A stretch of 64,000 nt of DNA. Origin: JANRJY01 sp033763735 (GTDB taxonomy: Bacteria > Bacteroidota > Bacteroidia > Cytophagales > UBA9547). Location of the stretch: NCBI GenBank assembly GCA_033763735.1, contig JANRJY010000053.1:1-64000 (forward strand). The letters are read 5' to 3'. The translations under genes were made by a program, and so were the position numbers. Below, in pieces: positions 53,501-61,196 of this stretch (position 1 is the first letter of the stretch; every line of letters starts with the position of its first letter). The notes beneath the pieces are model-generated. The model saw only the letters and a list, made by a program, of their open reading frames with translations. It ran no database searches and was not told where the DNA came from.

Positions 53501-55180
53501 CGGGATTGTTGTGCGAATGGTACTCGGACGAAGCAATTTTACAAATATCACTTTTTGATCATCTCTTACTAACGAAGTTTGACCAAGATTTGGATCTGTT
53601 ACACCGGGTATTTGGTTTAATCCACTATTTGCATTAATATTTGTATTGGTATTTGCATTTGCTTGAACTTGAATTTCTCCAACTCTGTGGCTTACAGGTC
53701 CTCTAAATGTATACTCAAATGACACCCCGAGCACATCATCTCTACCAAGAGGAGCATTTAAAGAAATGTATCCAAGCTGCGGATGCACTTTATATTCCGT
53801 AGGTGCGAGTAACCTGGCATTGCGCATCATTTCAAAATCGTTGCCATTTTCGAGTTGGTAGGCACTACTTAATTCGATGGCTGTATTATCTGCTTTTCTT
53901 AATTCATCTTTATTGTCCAATAATATTTTCCCTAAGTTATTTACATCATTGGCAGCGATATTGTTCGGATAAATTCGATCGGGGAACACATTTTTGGTAT
54001 TATATGGCTTGGCTTCACCTAAGTCCATGAGTGCACATACATTGCGCAAGGTAGCTGTTGTATTGTTTCTGTTGGTAACCCAAACTTCCACATTGGTTAC
54101 CAATACCCCGGAGTTAATCATTGGCATTGTAGCTAATGCTTTTTCGTAATTATCTCTAAAAAATTGTGAAAGAAAATAATGTCGATTGTCTTCGTACTGA
54201 TCAGCACGAACTTCAAAAGTACGAGTTTGACCACCTGATTGAATTTTGATTTCATCCTGACGGCCTCTTTGATTAGCCACCACTGCAGTGGCAGTAAGTC
54301 GACCAAAACGCAAAACAGCTTTAACCCCAAATAAATTTTGAGCACCTGTAATAAGGCTACTATTTATTGGGAAATTAACATTTCCTGCTTCTATTTTTTG
54401 GATGATATCTGTTTCAAGTGAAGTATATTCAACTTTTACATTATTATCAAAATCGAATTGAGATTTGGTATCTTGATTAATCGTGATTTTTAACCTTTCT
54501 CCAATTTTGGCTTGTGCATTTACTGCGATTTGTTGATCGAAGAAAAATCCGCCTATACTTCGTTGATTAACCGGAATATTTGGATTGTCTGTAATTTGAA
54601 TACGATACCCAAAATCTAATAATACCGATCCATTTAGTTTTACATCAATATAATTGCCTCCAAATATTCTATCCAAGTTTGGATTCATGTAAATACGCGG
54701 CACAAGTCCTCGTTTGCTGTTTGGCGCTTTTTCTTCTTTTTCTTTTGCTTTTTGCTTATAAAAATTTGATATGGCTTGCTTTTTTTGGACTTGTTTATAT
54801 TGTTCGAAAGTCACAGAAGTACCAGGTCGGTAATCCGTATTACCTAATTTTTCATCAACATTATAATATTGTCCACTTTCGTCTATTGAAACTTCTTTTT
54901 TTACACTTTTAGGATCTTGTCTGCTTAATTTTGACTGTTTTTTTCCTTCAGTTACTTCATCACCATATCTATCTTTAGGTTTGTAAGTGGGCCTTCTTGA
55001 GGGTTTATATTTTCTATTCGCAGTAGTATCAGTCTTTGTGCTATCAGCCAGAATTTGAAATAAAAGCTTACCCACACTTCTATTATTCCCTTCAGAATAG
55101 GCTGAAACAAAAAGAATTACTGCAAAAAGTGCAGTTATAAAAAAAACATACTTTTTAATTCCGAATTTATTTGTACTCAA
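47516..55180 (-). CDS. sprA: Type IX secretion system outer-membrane translocon SprA (SovA)
   Basis: A 2,554-residue outer-membrane protein, the largest in the window and of the size typical of SprA/Sov. SprA forms the very large single-chain beta-barrel through which type IX substrates cross the outer membrane; in gliding relatives it is also needed for motility. A signal-anchor-like N-terminus (YVFFITALFAVILFV) is followed by repeated beta-barrel strands, with Asn-rich and Pro-rich linkers. Near residue 2055 there are nine consecutive prolines. The start is TTG, with no in-frame ATG before the hydrophobic segment. It lies 16 bases after ruvA, the usual Bacteroidota order. Confidence 0.95.
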   Translation of the reverse strand: MSTNKFGIKKYVFFITALFAVILFVSAYSEGNNRSVGKLLFQILADSTKTDTTANRKYKPSRRPTYKPKDRYGDEVTEGKKQSKLSRQDPKSVKKEVSIDESGQYYNVDEKLGNTDYRPGTSVTFEQYKQVQKKQAISNFYKQKAKEKEEKAPNSKRGLVPRIYMNPNLDRIFGGNYIDVKLNGSVLLDFGYRIQITDNPNIPVNQRSIGGFFFDQQIAVNAQAKIGERLKITINQDTKSQFDFDNNVKVEYTSLETDIIQKIEAGNVNFPINSSLITGAQNLFGVKAVLRFGRLTATAVVANQRGRQDEIKIQSGGQTRTFEVRADQYEDNRHYFLSQFFRDNYEKALATMPMINSGVLVTNVEVWVTNRNNTTATLRNVCALMDLGEAKPYNTKNVFPDRIYPNNIAANDVNNLGKILLDNKDELRKADNTAIELSSAYQLENGNDFEMMRNARLLAPTEYKVHPQLGYISLNAPLGRDDVLGVSFEYTFRGPVSHRVGEIQVQANANTNTNINANSGLNQIPGVTDPNLGQTSLVRDDQKVIFVKLLRPSTIRTTIPMWDLQMKNIYPLNASGIQKENFQLRVTYRDDQTQLNNPVLKYGGRPESAGGIEGKPLLQVTKLDQLNMSNDPQPDGNFDFVDNTVAVSSAPPSSSFSQTAGANQTPGQSGTTDPSNVNNNNNINNNTSAIRNPIVAVTIDPVYGRVIFPVLEPFGKTMEAAFGQDLYDHPEVSQKYVYDELYRKTKGDAIQLANKNKYFLVGRYQSASSDEIQLQGLNIPPASIKVFSGSIELRQGTDYQVFPELGKLKILNPAYLQSGQDLRVTYEKTDLFQIRQRAFYGTRLDYVINKDFALGGTFLALNERPLVKRVAIGDEPVNNYIGGLDATFKRESNFITRVVDKLPFYSTKEKSSITAAAEVATLVPSVPDQVNFNNGTFYIDDFENTQVPYTLDGSPTVAWHIGSTPRGFEGAGYNERSLKPDDQWPLHYRRAKMSWYMIDNVFFAQNQTNRPGDITSDDMLNHYVRPINPLALFPDRDRQQIQFNQPTMDVAFYPNERGMYNLNPNLNADGTLKEPKKSFGAITRAVNNFDTDFDNANYQYFEFWLMDPFAKGDKGKVLDGKYNKNNTTGGKLQFHFGSISEDFMKDGRMGFENGLPTTLTRPEPTVDPTIWGWVTNQPFLTNAFNPGADARKAQDIGHDGMNDDLERDRYKNYVEKALVFVSDTAARNQIINDPAGDNFRHYLDGANGGKKVLERYKNFNGVENNSPLSGGSFNASSYITPDNEDINQNNTLNDVEEYFNYELDLNTYTLDPKINNYIINTRVEQVLDANGNAIPGNDVTWYQFRIPLREGYTKVGNIQNFKSIRFMRMLLTGWEEPVVLRFVQFQLVASQWRPFLSDLSSKELKAPLEPNDQVFSVSTVSVEENSSGAPGASTPYRVPPGDEFKRDYDLNSQNLRRQNERSLRLCVDNLSDDDARAVFKNYPTLNLINFKRIKMLIHAESPDPSVKDGDLEVFMRIGTDFTDNFYEVAIPLTKTDLSLVDPLPQQVWPLQNHFDFSMEDLAMRKLERNQIQGLSHYQVFYAGIIPRSTGDQAENNQHVYIRGDPTYSNIQTIMIGIRNRKSPDRAPKSMCIWVNEMRTTDIQNDPGYAATARVNIKLADLGNVSTNVKYTSAGWGGLEQKVSQRTTDNTLQYGANTNIAVDKLIPKNEKIGIRLPMYASYDKTNISPKYDPLIPDVTLNKSVATKPRDQQAEYRNLVEDNTTKRSLNFTNIQKVKTKKDAKSYIFDIENFNASVSYSDIVKTNVNIQGYEQKNYRGGVGWAYAPKVPNLEPLKGAKGIFSSPYLKLVKDINLGLFPNNLAVRGDLDRTITRTQYSNGIREIDGRMQHDVFGILPTYEKRFMFNRNYVLSWNITKSISFNYNALANAIIDEPRGEVNSMIAERRSITGFAPTETKISREDSIWLNLKKGGRMKTFNQSVRVNYRAPLDKLPLTNWMSADASYAGSYSWSAGAVGISDSLGNTAQNTRDITLNGRLDFNKLYNKWKFLAKVNSNAPPPPPPPPPDPKDTTKKKIKAPLEFRGLYPPLRFLMMLKSINVTYQLTEGTVLPGYLGKPKYFGLDQQANGQLYTDFLPFVVGDQNQSNFKNYDFSRHYMSTAAGLSSPITQNRNETYSYRLNLEPFKEFKIQLDGRLSNTTTYAELYRFNKDAYFRDIGRSDSLFQSQSVTRFGTYNVSFLSYETFFEPTNSDFSSSAYNQYINNQTIIAQRLNETNPFLEANNLKYDTKNQDVKVISFIAAYSGKDPMQQTLSSFPRIPLPGWRVDYGGIPSLIPSIKRILPSISITHAYNSSYSANYRSSPQYQDPTILSADKFNTGYFPYLQNESTTGAVMPIDVITSATIIDKFAPLLGINIRTKSNMSFRIDYSTDRNVTWQAANTQITEIRNNSFNVSYGYTKANLRLPFLFRGREIILKNDVQFRVDFSRRESINIQRVENLPAKPTTGSVQWQLRPNISYQVNQRLNTMLYFEWTYFVPLVPTSFTRTTYAFGIQIRYSLS

Positions 55181-55196
55181 AATTCTAAAAAAACCT

Positions 55197-55790
55197 CTAT
55201 GCCGACTTCAGCGCTATTTTAATTAATTGTTCTGTAGTAAGAGTAGAATCATGCGTTTTGAGTATAGTGTCTATTGTTTTTTCGACTGATGCTTTAGGCA
55301 AACCTAGAGCTACTAACGCAGCCAAAGCGTCTTTCCGTATATCGGACTGCGAATTTAAAGGATTATTTTGAGATGATTGCACTAAATTATCCTTTTTAAA
55401 TCTGTCTTTTAACTCCAAAATGATTCTTTGGGCTGTTTTTGGACCAATACCTTTAATACTTTGTATGGTTCTGACATCTTCTCTAATGATTGCGTCTTGC
55501 AGTTCAGAATATGTTACTGATGACAAAATCGTGAGAGCGGTTCCAGGTCCTACTCCGGAAATGGATACTAAATCGAGAAATACTTTTTTTTCATTTGGTT
55601 CATAAAATCCAAAAAGAATGTGTGCATCTTCTCTTACACTTAAATAAGTATATAATCTTGTCTCTTTCAGGTCTTTAACTGCACTATATGTTGTTAAAGA
55701 AATACGTATTTCATAGCCTACGCCTCCTACATTGATTATTGCATGAGCGTGATTTATTGATTCTAATTTACCTTCAATAAATGCGTACAT
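55197..55790 (-). CDS. ruvA: Holliday junction branch migration protein RuvA
   Basis: A 197-residue DNA-binding subunit that targets the RuvB motor to Holliday junctions. The N-terminal OB domain (MYAFIEGKLESI) is followed by two helix-hairpin-helix motifs (ISGVGPGTAL near residue 78 and IKGIGPKTAQRII near residue 113) and a C-terminal domain that contacts RuvB. Full length. It is encoded immediately upstream of sprA and probably shares its transcript. Confidence 0.96.
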   Translation of the reverse strand: MYAFIEGKLESINHAHAIINVGGVGYEIRISLTTYSAVKDLKETRLYTYLSVREDAHILFGFYEPNEKKVFLDLVSISGVGPGTALTILSSVTYSELQDAIIREDVRTIQSIKGIGPKTAQRIILELKDRFKKDNLVQSSQNNPLNSQSDIRKDALAALVALGLPKASVEKTIDTILKTHDSTLTTEQLIKIALKSA

Positions 55791-55808
55791 TTCTTAATTA
55801 GTGAATGG

Positions 55809-55822
55809 GTGAATTAGTGAGT
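55809..55822. repeat. Copy of the GTGAATTAGTGAGT element
   Basis: Exact 14-base match to 37669-37682, embedded in a longer run of GTGAAT/GTGAGTAATTG variants upstream of ruvA. Similar simple repeats (GTTGTTAGTTGTTAGTT) occur near 23742-23757. Confidence 0.5.
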
Positions 55823-55873
55823 AATTGAATTTGTGATTTGATTACAAATATGTGTCATTAATGTAAATAAATA

Positions 55874-55904
55874 TTGCTAATGGTAGGTTTTTTTTGTATT
55901 TTTG
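55874..55904 (+). promoter_or_regulatory. Bacteroidota-type promoter of the sorting-domain gene
   Basis: A TTG (55874-55876, -33 element) is followed after 20 bases by TATTTTTG (55897-55904, consensus TAnnTTTG). The ATG at 55912 lies 7 bases past the box, predicting a leader of only a few bases. The same box and spacing precede the DUF4160 pseudogene on the other strand. Confidence 0.45.
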
Positions 55905-55911
55905 TTGCTTG

Positions 55912-56298
55912 ATGAAAACAAATATATCCGTCTTATTATTTGTATTTTTTTCATTTTGTTCATGTTCAGCGCACGGAAATTCTTTACCTGTTTCTGAAAA
56001 ATTGGCATTAAACTATCCACCTGTTCAAGAAGGTCATATTGAAATCAGGATTTATCCTAATCCTTTTAAAGAATATGTGTCACTTGAAATCAACATCAAT
56101 AATTCAATTCCTACCTATATTAAGTTGTTTGATATTATTGGTGTAGAAATCATGAACATTGATTTAGCAAACCATGTTGCCAATAATGGCATATATACCA
56201 TTAGCCTTAAAGATTTGCAACCGGGTGTTTATTTTTGTAATGTGTATTCCGACAAAAAATTGTTGGAATCTAAAAAGATAATTTCTTCCAGAAATTAA
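55912..56298 (+). CDS. Minimal secreted protein with type IX C-terminal sorting domain
   Basis: A 128-residue protein made of a signal peptide (hydrophobic, ending near FSFCSCSAHG) and essentially only a type A sorting domain: IYPNPFKEYVSLEI near residue 52 and the closing LQPGVYFCNVYSDKKLLESKKI. Such domains direct cargo through SprA and are cut by the PorU sortase. Here there is almost no passenger domain. The ATG at 55912 is preferred to an upstream TTG. The stop overlaps the 3' end of the convergent large outer-membrane gene by 4 bases. Confidence 0.85.
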   Translation: MKTNISVLLFVFFSFCSCSAHGNSLPVSEKLALNYPPVQEGHIEIRIYPNPFKEYVSLEININNSIPTYIKLFDIIGVEIMNIDLANHVANNGIYTISLKDLQPGVYFCNVYSDKKLLESKKIISSRN

Positions 56299-59200
56299 AA
56301 CAAAGCATTGATTTGTGCTCTTCCTTGATGAATTACAGGGGTATTTGTGGCGCTTCTTCCTTCATAGGCTATAGTAATTTGTAGTCCATTAATCAATCTT
56401 TGTTGCCAATTCAATGACCACAAAAAGTTGGAACCTTGCCTAAGTGCATCTACCATTTCGTATCCCAAAGGAGAATTAATATTGCTCAAGTTTACTGTGT
56501 TAATTTCAATATACCTGAAATTGGCTGTTATGGCATTGTTTGATAATTTATTAAATCTGCTTTCAATAAAAATTTCGTTCAGATATGCAGCTTCATTACT
56601 ATTGTTAGAATATACATTTTCTTTTCGGGTGTGTGAATATGCAGTGGTGAGTCGCCAAACCATATTGGGTTGCCACGAAATTTCAGGTTTAATTAAATAC
56701 CCTCTGATTAAATAGTTTCTTGTGGGCAAAAAATCTGAGTTATTACCTTTGAAATTTGTAGTAAAAGTACTTCTCAAATTCACAACCTGGCTTGCTAATA
56801 ACCTGGCTACCAGTGTATATTCTATTAGCGTTCGCTTTTCAAAGCCACTTGCTAAAAATATGCGCTGATTATTATTAACATAGGTAAAATCCAACCCATA
56901 TTTTGAAATGGTTCGGTTATAAAACAATGTAGTTCTAAAATTATTTGTGGTGTTTAACGAATCTTTCCCTGAGGAAAAAAAAGGCAAAAAACGCTCCGTG
57001 AAATTTGGATTTGTTGTTTTCCTTTCAGATAGCCAAGCGGTTGTATTTGAAAATCTGACCAAAATTCGTTTTAACGTATTACTATTATTCCATTCATTTG
57101 GCAAATTAATATTTAGCCTATAGTTCAGGCTACTATTGTATGATCGCACAAATTGCCCGGTGTAAAAAATTGATCTTATATAGTTTTTTTCATCAAAATT
57201 AATTGCTTCGAAAAATTCATTCTGCTGTTGTAATCCGTCATTGTTTTCATCACGCCAAGTATAATTACCCAAACCATTGGGTGCTTTAACATAAATGTAT
57301 TGCCTTTGCTGTTCTCGTCCTACGCCATTTACATAGGTTATTTCTGAACGAATTACTCTTTTCAAAAAGTTAGAATTCCAATCGACCCTACTCATTATGG
57401 TTTCAATGTCTTTATTTGAACTTGTATCTTTGATATTGAATAATCTACGATAGGTGCCTTGTAATTTAACGTTATGATTGTTATTGAACTTGTGTTGTAC
57501 CTGTGCATTAGCTGTATGTGACCTATTGCTTCGATTCATTTGACCTTCTAATGGCAAATAATCATCTCGAAGCATATATTCAGAATAATATGAAGTTTTG
57601 CCTGAGTCAGATGAACGAACAAATACTTTATGCTGATTGAAATACATTAGGGTGCTAATGATACTGTCTTTGCCAATGGCTCTATTGCTGTTTTGATCTA
57701 CTGAATACATATATCCGGGCTGAACATATTTGGATTTGTAACTCATCCCTGCATTGTATCTGAGCCAATTAGCTTTTAGATCCGGACGAGAATTATCCAT
57801 TAAAAAAATATCGCCATTTAAAAGAATTTTGCCAAGCGTTATCCCGCCATCAATCCTGTGTTGAAATCCATCTACTTCCTTATCTCGCAGTCTTCTTGTG
57901 ATTTTATATTCAAGTTTGTTGTTTTCATCTTTTCTAATTCCTGCACCTGCTTGGGCAATATTGTCAGAAGGATTTGTTCTGATTCCGAGTAAGTTATCAG
58001 TAATTTGATAATTGATAGGAGTTGCCCAATCACGGTCATATTCCACATATCGAAATCTGTCAATGGGGGCAAAATACTTGTCGACATGTTCGAAATCAAA
58101 ACCGGAATTCCATTTCCACTGACCAATAAAAGGTCTTCCAGAATTATAAAACCCGGATTTTATTGCAAATCCATTGTCGTTTTGCTTGTCACGAATAGAA
58201 AGTAAATTAATGTCATTTTTTGAAAAAGCAGATTCGACAAACACATTTTCATATTTGGTGATTTCGTATTTGCCACCCAAAGTTAGCATATCGTTTTGTT
58301 TGGGAGTTACAATGAGTCTTGCGGGTTCGTATCTTCCTTGAGGGATACCATTAATTGGTGCCACCCATTGATATACAGAACCATTTGCCGATGTCCTAAC
58401 GAATATATAATTACCATTCCCTTGCCCAACGTCAGAAAAAGACACCTGATAAAAAACACCTGAAGTTGTTAAAGCGTGTACATATATATTACTGAATGTC
58501 AATCCATTAACGATAGTATCTTTTCTAAAGTACAAAACCGATCCTGGATTAAAATCTACGGTTCTGCCACTGTTAATTACAGCTTTGTTAATGGTGTCTC
58601 CTATTTGACTAAGCAATACCTTGTCCCCTTCTGTTAGGTTGTTTAATAATGGATTATTGGCATTTATGTCATCTTTCTGACTATAATAATTAATGGAGAC
58701 ACTTGCATTTTTATAGTTTTGATAATGGCTAGCTGTAATAATAGACCTAGTGTAATTTTGTTCAGAATATTCAAAATCAATTCTTACTCTGGAATACTTG
58801 GTAATCAGCACATTAGGCGTAAATGTTACCTGCCCGAAATTATAATCAATTACATAATCGTTGGCAAACCCACGTTGTAACAATACTCCATCGATGTATA
58901 TTTTTTCGGAATTGGCAAGCACAATAATCGACCTTTCCCCATTCGGACCTACCAATCGATAAGGCCCTTGCACACCTTCTTGAACATTAATTTGAATGGA
59001 GCCAAACTTACCTTTTGATACACCAGCCGCCACTTGAGATTTTGCTTTTGAATCCTTAAATGGGTCATAATTTGCTTCAAATGAGCCTCCTAACACATTT
59101 TTATAATATTTTAGAAAATATGTATCTTTATTTTTTAATTGAATGTCTCCTGCTGCAAGTTTTGCTTTATCATGCTCAACTTCAATATATACTTTGTCAA

Positions 59201-59789
59201 AATCACGTAATTGTTGCGTATTTCCTTCCGGTTGGATAGGTACGTTTTGATCAGATATGGCAGCCTTTAATCTGAGTTGATCTGATAAATTTCCTGACAA
59301 TTGCAAATTCAATGAAGAATTAACAACCAAATCATGATTATTACCAACGGTAACACCTCTCGAAATTACACCCGTTTTTTGGAGACCGGGTGATGCAAAA
59401 AGTTCTTCTCTGTAATTGGTAGATTTTAATTTAGATTTCTGAATATCATCTGAATATTTACGAGAATTCTTTTCATAAATTGTTATATCTCTGTTAAAAT
59501 ATTGTTTATTGAATTGAGTTGGGAATACCCTATATGTTAAAGTTACTTTCTTTTTTAAGGCAGATGAAGGGAAAACCCAGATATTCTTATTTACATCATA
59601 TTCATACATAATAGCATTTCCTAAGCTATCCTTAAATGAAATAGAACTTGGGATAATACTCATACTGTCAGCCGACATTATCAAAGTATCCACCACAAAA
59701 CTTAATTTTCTAGAATTAGAATATTGAGCTGATGTGTACAAAACACATAAAAGCATTGTAAAAAATATAAAAAAGCGAAATTTTAACAC
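56295..59789 (-). CDS. Large outer-membrane protein with SprA-like modules
   Basis: A 1,164-residue exported protein with a signal peptide (FFIFFTMLLCVLYTSAQ) and a C-terminal barrel-like half rich in alternating aromatic strands. Around residues 145-250 it carries a module similar to one in SprA (LRLKAAISDQ..., an acidic VYIEVEHD, AAGDIQLKNKDTYFLKYY). Near 295-350 a second SprA-like pattern occurs: an IYIDG...L-x-RG-x-DY turn, then G-x-V and V-x-I-DFEY strands. The GTG start is directly before the signal. I infer a SprA-related outer-membrane protein of about half size. Function unknown. Confidence 0.7.
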   Translation of the reverse strand: MLKFRFFIFFTMLLCVLYTSAQYSNSRKLSFVVDTLIMSADSMSIIPSSISFKDSLGNAIMYEYDVNKNIWVFPSSALKKKVTLTYRVFPTQFNKQYFNRDITIYEKNSRKYSDDIQKSKLKSTNYREELFASPGLQKTGVISRGVTVGNNHDLVVNSSLNLQLSGNLSDQLRLKAAISDQNVPIQPEGNTQQLRDFDKVYIEVEHDKAKLAAGDIQLKNKDTYFLKYYKNVLGGSFEANYDPFKDSKAKSQVAAGVSKGKFGSIQINVQEGVQGPYRLVGPNGERSIIVLANSEKIYIDGVLLQRGFANDYVIDYNFGQVTFTPNVLITKYSRVRIDFEYSEQNYTRSIITASHYQNYKNASVSINYYSQKDDINANNPLLNNLTEGDKVLLSQIGDTINKAVINSGRTVDFNPGSVLYFRKDTIVNGLTFSNIYVHALTTSGVFYQVSFSDVGQGNGNYIFVRTSANGSVYQWVAPINGIPQGRYEPARLIVTPKQNDMLTLGGKYEITKYENVFVESAFSKNDINLLSIRDKQNDNGFAIKSGFYNSGRPFIGQWKWNSGFDFEHVDKYFAPIDRFRYVEYDRDWATPINYQITDNLLGIRTNPSDNIAQAGAGIRKDENNKLEYKITRRLRDKEVDGFQHRIDGGITLGKILLNGDIFLMDNSRPDLKANWLRYNAGMSYKSKYVQPGYMYSVDQNSNRAIGKDSIISTLMYFNQHKVFVRSSDSGKTSYYSEYMLRDDYLPLEGQMNRSNRSHTANAQVQHKFNNNHNVKLQGTYRRLFNIKDTSSNKDIETIMSRVDWNSNFLKRVIRSEITYVNGVGREQQRQYIYVKAPNGLGNYTWRDENNDGLQQQNEFFEAINFDEKNYIRSIFYTGQFVRSYNSSLNYRLNINLPNEWNNSNTLKRILVRFSNTTAWLSERKTTNPNFTERFLPFFSSGKDSLNTTNNFRTTLFYNRTISKYGLDFTYVNNNQRIFLASGFEKRTLIEYTLVARLLASQVVNLRSTFTTNFKGNNSDFLPTRNYLIRGYLIKPEISWQPNMVWRLTTAYSHTRKENVYSNNSNEAAYLNEIFIESRFNKLSNNAITANFRYIEINTVNLSNINSPLGYEMVDALRQGSNFLWSLNWQQRLINGLQITIAYEGRSATNTPVIHQGRAQINALF

Positions 59790-59848
59790 TTCAATTTTTA
59801 AGCAAATTATTCTAAAAAATCAAGCAAATGGCTTAAATAGATTAAAAA

Positions 59849-60595
59849 CTAAGAATTGCCTGATCTTTGATAACTCACAAAAAAGCTATAAACCTTCAAT
59901 TTAATTATTCCAAATATAGCTTCCCAAATAATAGATTTACTCATTTTAGATTCTCCAAGGGTTCGGTCAGTAAATATTATGGGTACTTCTTTAATTTTAA
60001 AACCATATTTCCAGGCATTAAATTTCATTTCAACCTGAAATCCATACCCAACAAATCTTATATCGTCAAGTATAATATTTTCTAATACTTTTCTATGATA
60101 GCATATAAACCCTCCTGTAGGATCGGCAATAGGCATACCGGTAATAAAAGTTACGTAATGGCTTGCAAAATAAGACAATAACAACCTTTGAATGGGCCAA
60201 TTCACCACATTAACCAAGCCATCTGCATATCTCGAACCAATTGCTACATCATAACTATCACTGGCACAGGCAGCATATAATCGTGACAAATCTTTTGGAT
60301 TGTGTGAAAAATCAGCATCAATTTCGAATATAAAAGTATAATTTCGGGCAAGTGCATATTTAAATCCGGCAATGTAAGCGGTTCCCAATCCAAGTTTGCC
60401 TTTACGTTCTATAATAAAAAGACGATTATTGAACTGTTGCTGCAATGACTTTACTATATCCGAAGTGCCATCGGGAGAGCCATCATCAACTATGAGTAAA
60501 TCAAAATTCTCGGGCAAAGAAAGCACTGCTTGAACCATAGCAGCTATATTTTCTTTTTCGTTGTAAGTTGGAATTATGACCAGTGAATCTGACAA
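59849..60595 (-). CDS. Polyprenol monophosphomannose synthase (Dpm1-like GT2)
   Basis: A 248-residue GT2 enzyme with the Dpm1 pattern: VIIPTYNEKENI at residue 6, IVDDGSPDGT near residue 36, FEIDADFSHNP near residue 90 and IVEVKM-like GYGFQVEMKFNAW near residue 183. It makes polyprenyl-phosphate-mannose (or a related sugar) as donor for GT-C transferases such as the GT39-like protein in this window. No C-terminal membrane domain. The start is TTG. Confidence 0.85.
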   Translation of the reverse strand: MSDSLVIIPTYNEKENIAAMVQAVLSLPENFDLLIVDDGSPDGTSDIVKSLQQQFNNRLFIIERKGKLGLGTAYIAGFKYALARNYTFIFEIDADFSHNPKDLSRLYAACASDSYDVAIGSRYADGLVNVVNWPIQRLLLSYFASHYVTFITGMPIADPTGGFICYHRKVLENIILDDIRFVGYGFQVEMKFNAWKYGFKIKEVPIIFTDRTLGESKMSKSIIWEAIFGIIKLKVYSFFVSYQRSGNS

Positions 60596-60680
60596 TATCT
60601 GATAATTTTGAGCAAATAAACAACCCTTAGGTTAGGTCAGCAAATTATTTTTTAATATTGAGGAAATAATTAAGTGAATT

Positions 60681-61190
60681 ATGAATAAATGTGTGTTTTT
60701 GGACAGAGATGGTGTAATCAATAAAGATCGGGTTGATTATGTTTATAGAGTATCCGACCTGTTAATTTTAGACGGTGTTAAAGAAGCACTTGCAACTCTC
60801 AAAAAAAACAATTACCTTTTGATAGTAATTACTAACCAATCAGGAATAGACCGTAAAATTTTTACTGAAAAAGATGTTGCCATGGTGCATGATGCAATTC
60901 AAGAATTAACCGGAAATTATATTGACGAGTTTTATTACAGTCCATATCATAGACTGGTTTCAAATTCATTGTCAGCTAAACCGGGTTCTCTACTTTTTGA
61001 AAAAGCCATCTCAAAGTACAATATTGACATTAAAAGTTCCTGGATGGTAGGAGATAGGTTTAGAGACTTGATACCCGCTGAAAAATTAGGATTAAATACC
61101 ATTTTGGTAGAAAATGATTATAATGAATCAAGAGAAAATTTCATGAGTAGAAATTTGAATGATGCTGTTAATCAATTTATTATTAAATAG
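60681..61190 (+). CDS. HAD-family phosphatase, GmhB/HisB-like (zinc loop lost)
   Basis: A 169-residue HAD phosphatase. Motif I is FLDRDGVIN (Asp8, Asp10), motif II ITNQSG, the motif III lysine SAKPG, and motif IV VGDRFRD. The arrangement matches D-glycero-D-manno-heptose 1,7-bisphosphate phosphatase (GmhB) and histidinol phosphatase. Their zinc-binding C-x-H...C-x-C loop is replaced by YYSPYHRL...SAKP, with no cysteine, so no zinc site is expected. Its stop is 6 bases before the histidine kinase gene, so they probably form an operon. Confidence 0.85.
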   Translation: MNKCVFLDRDGVINKDRVDYVYRVSDLLILDGVKEALATLKKNNYLLIVITNQSGIDRKIFTEKDVAMVHDAIQELTGNYIDEFYYSPYHRLVSNSLSAKPGSLLFEKAISKYNIDIKSSWMVGDRFRDLIPAEKLGLNTILVENDYNESRENFMSRNLNDAVNQFIIK

Positions 61191-61196
61191 TTAGCT

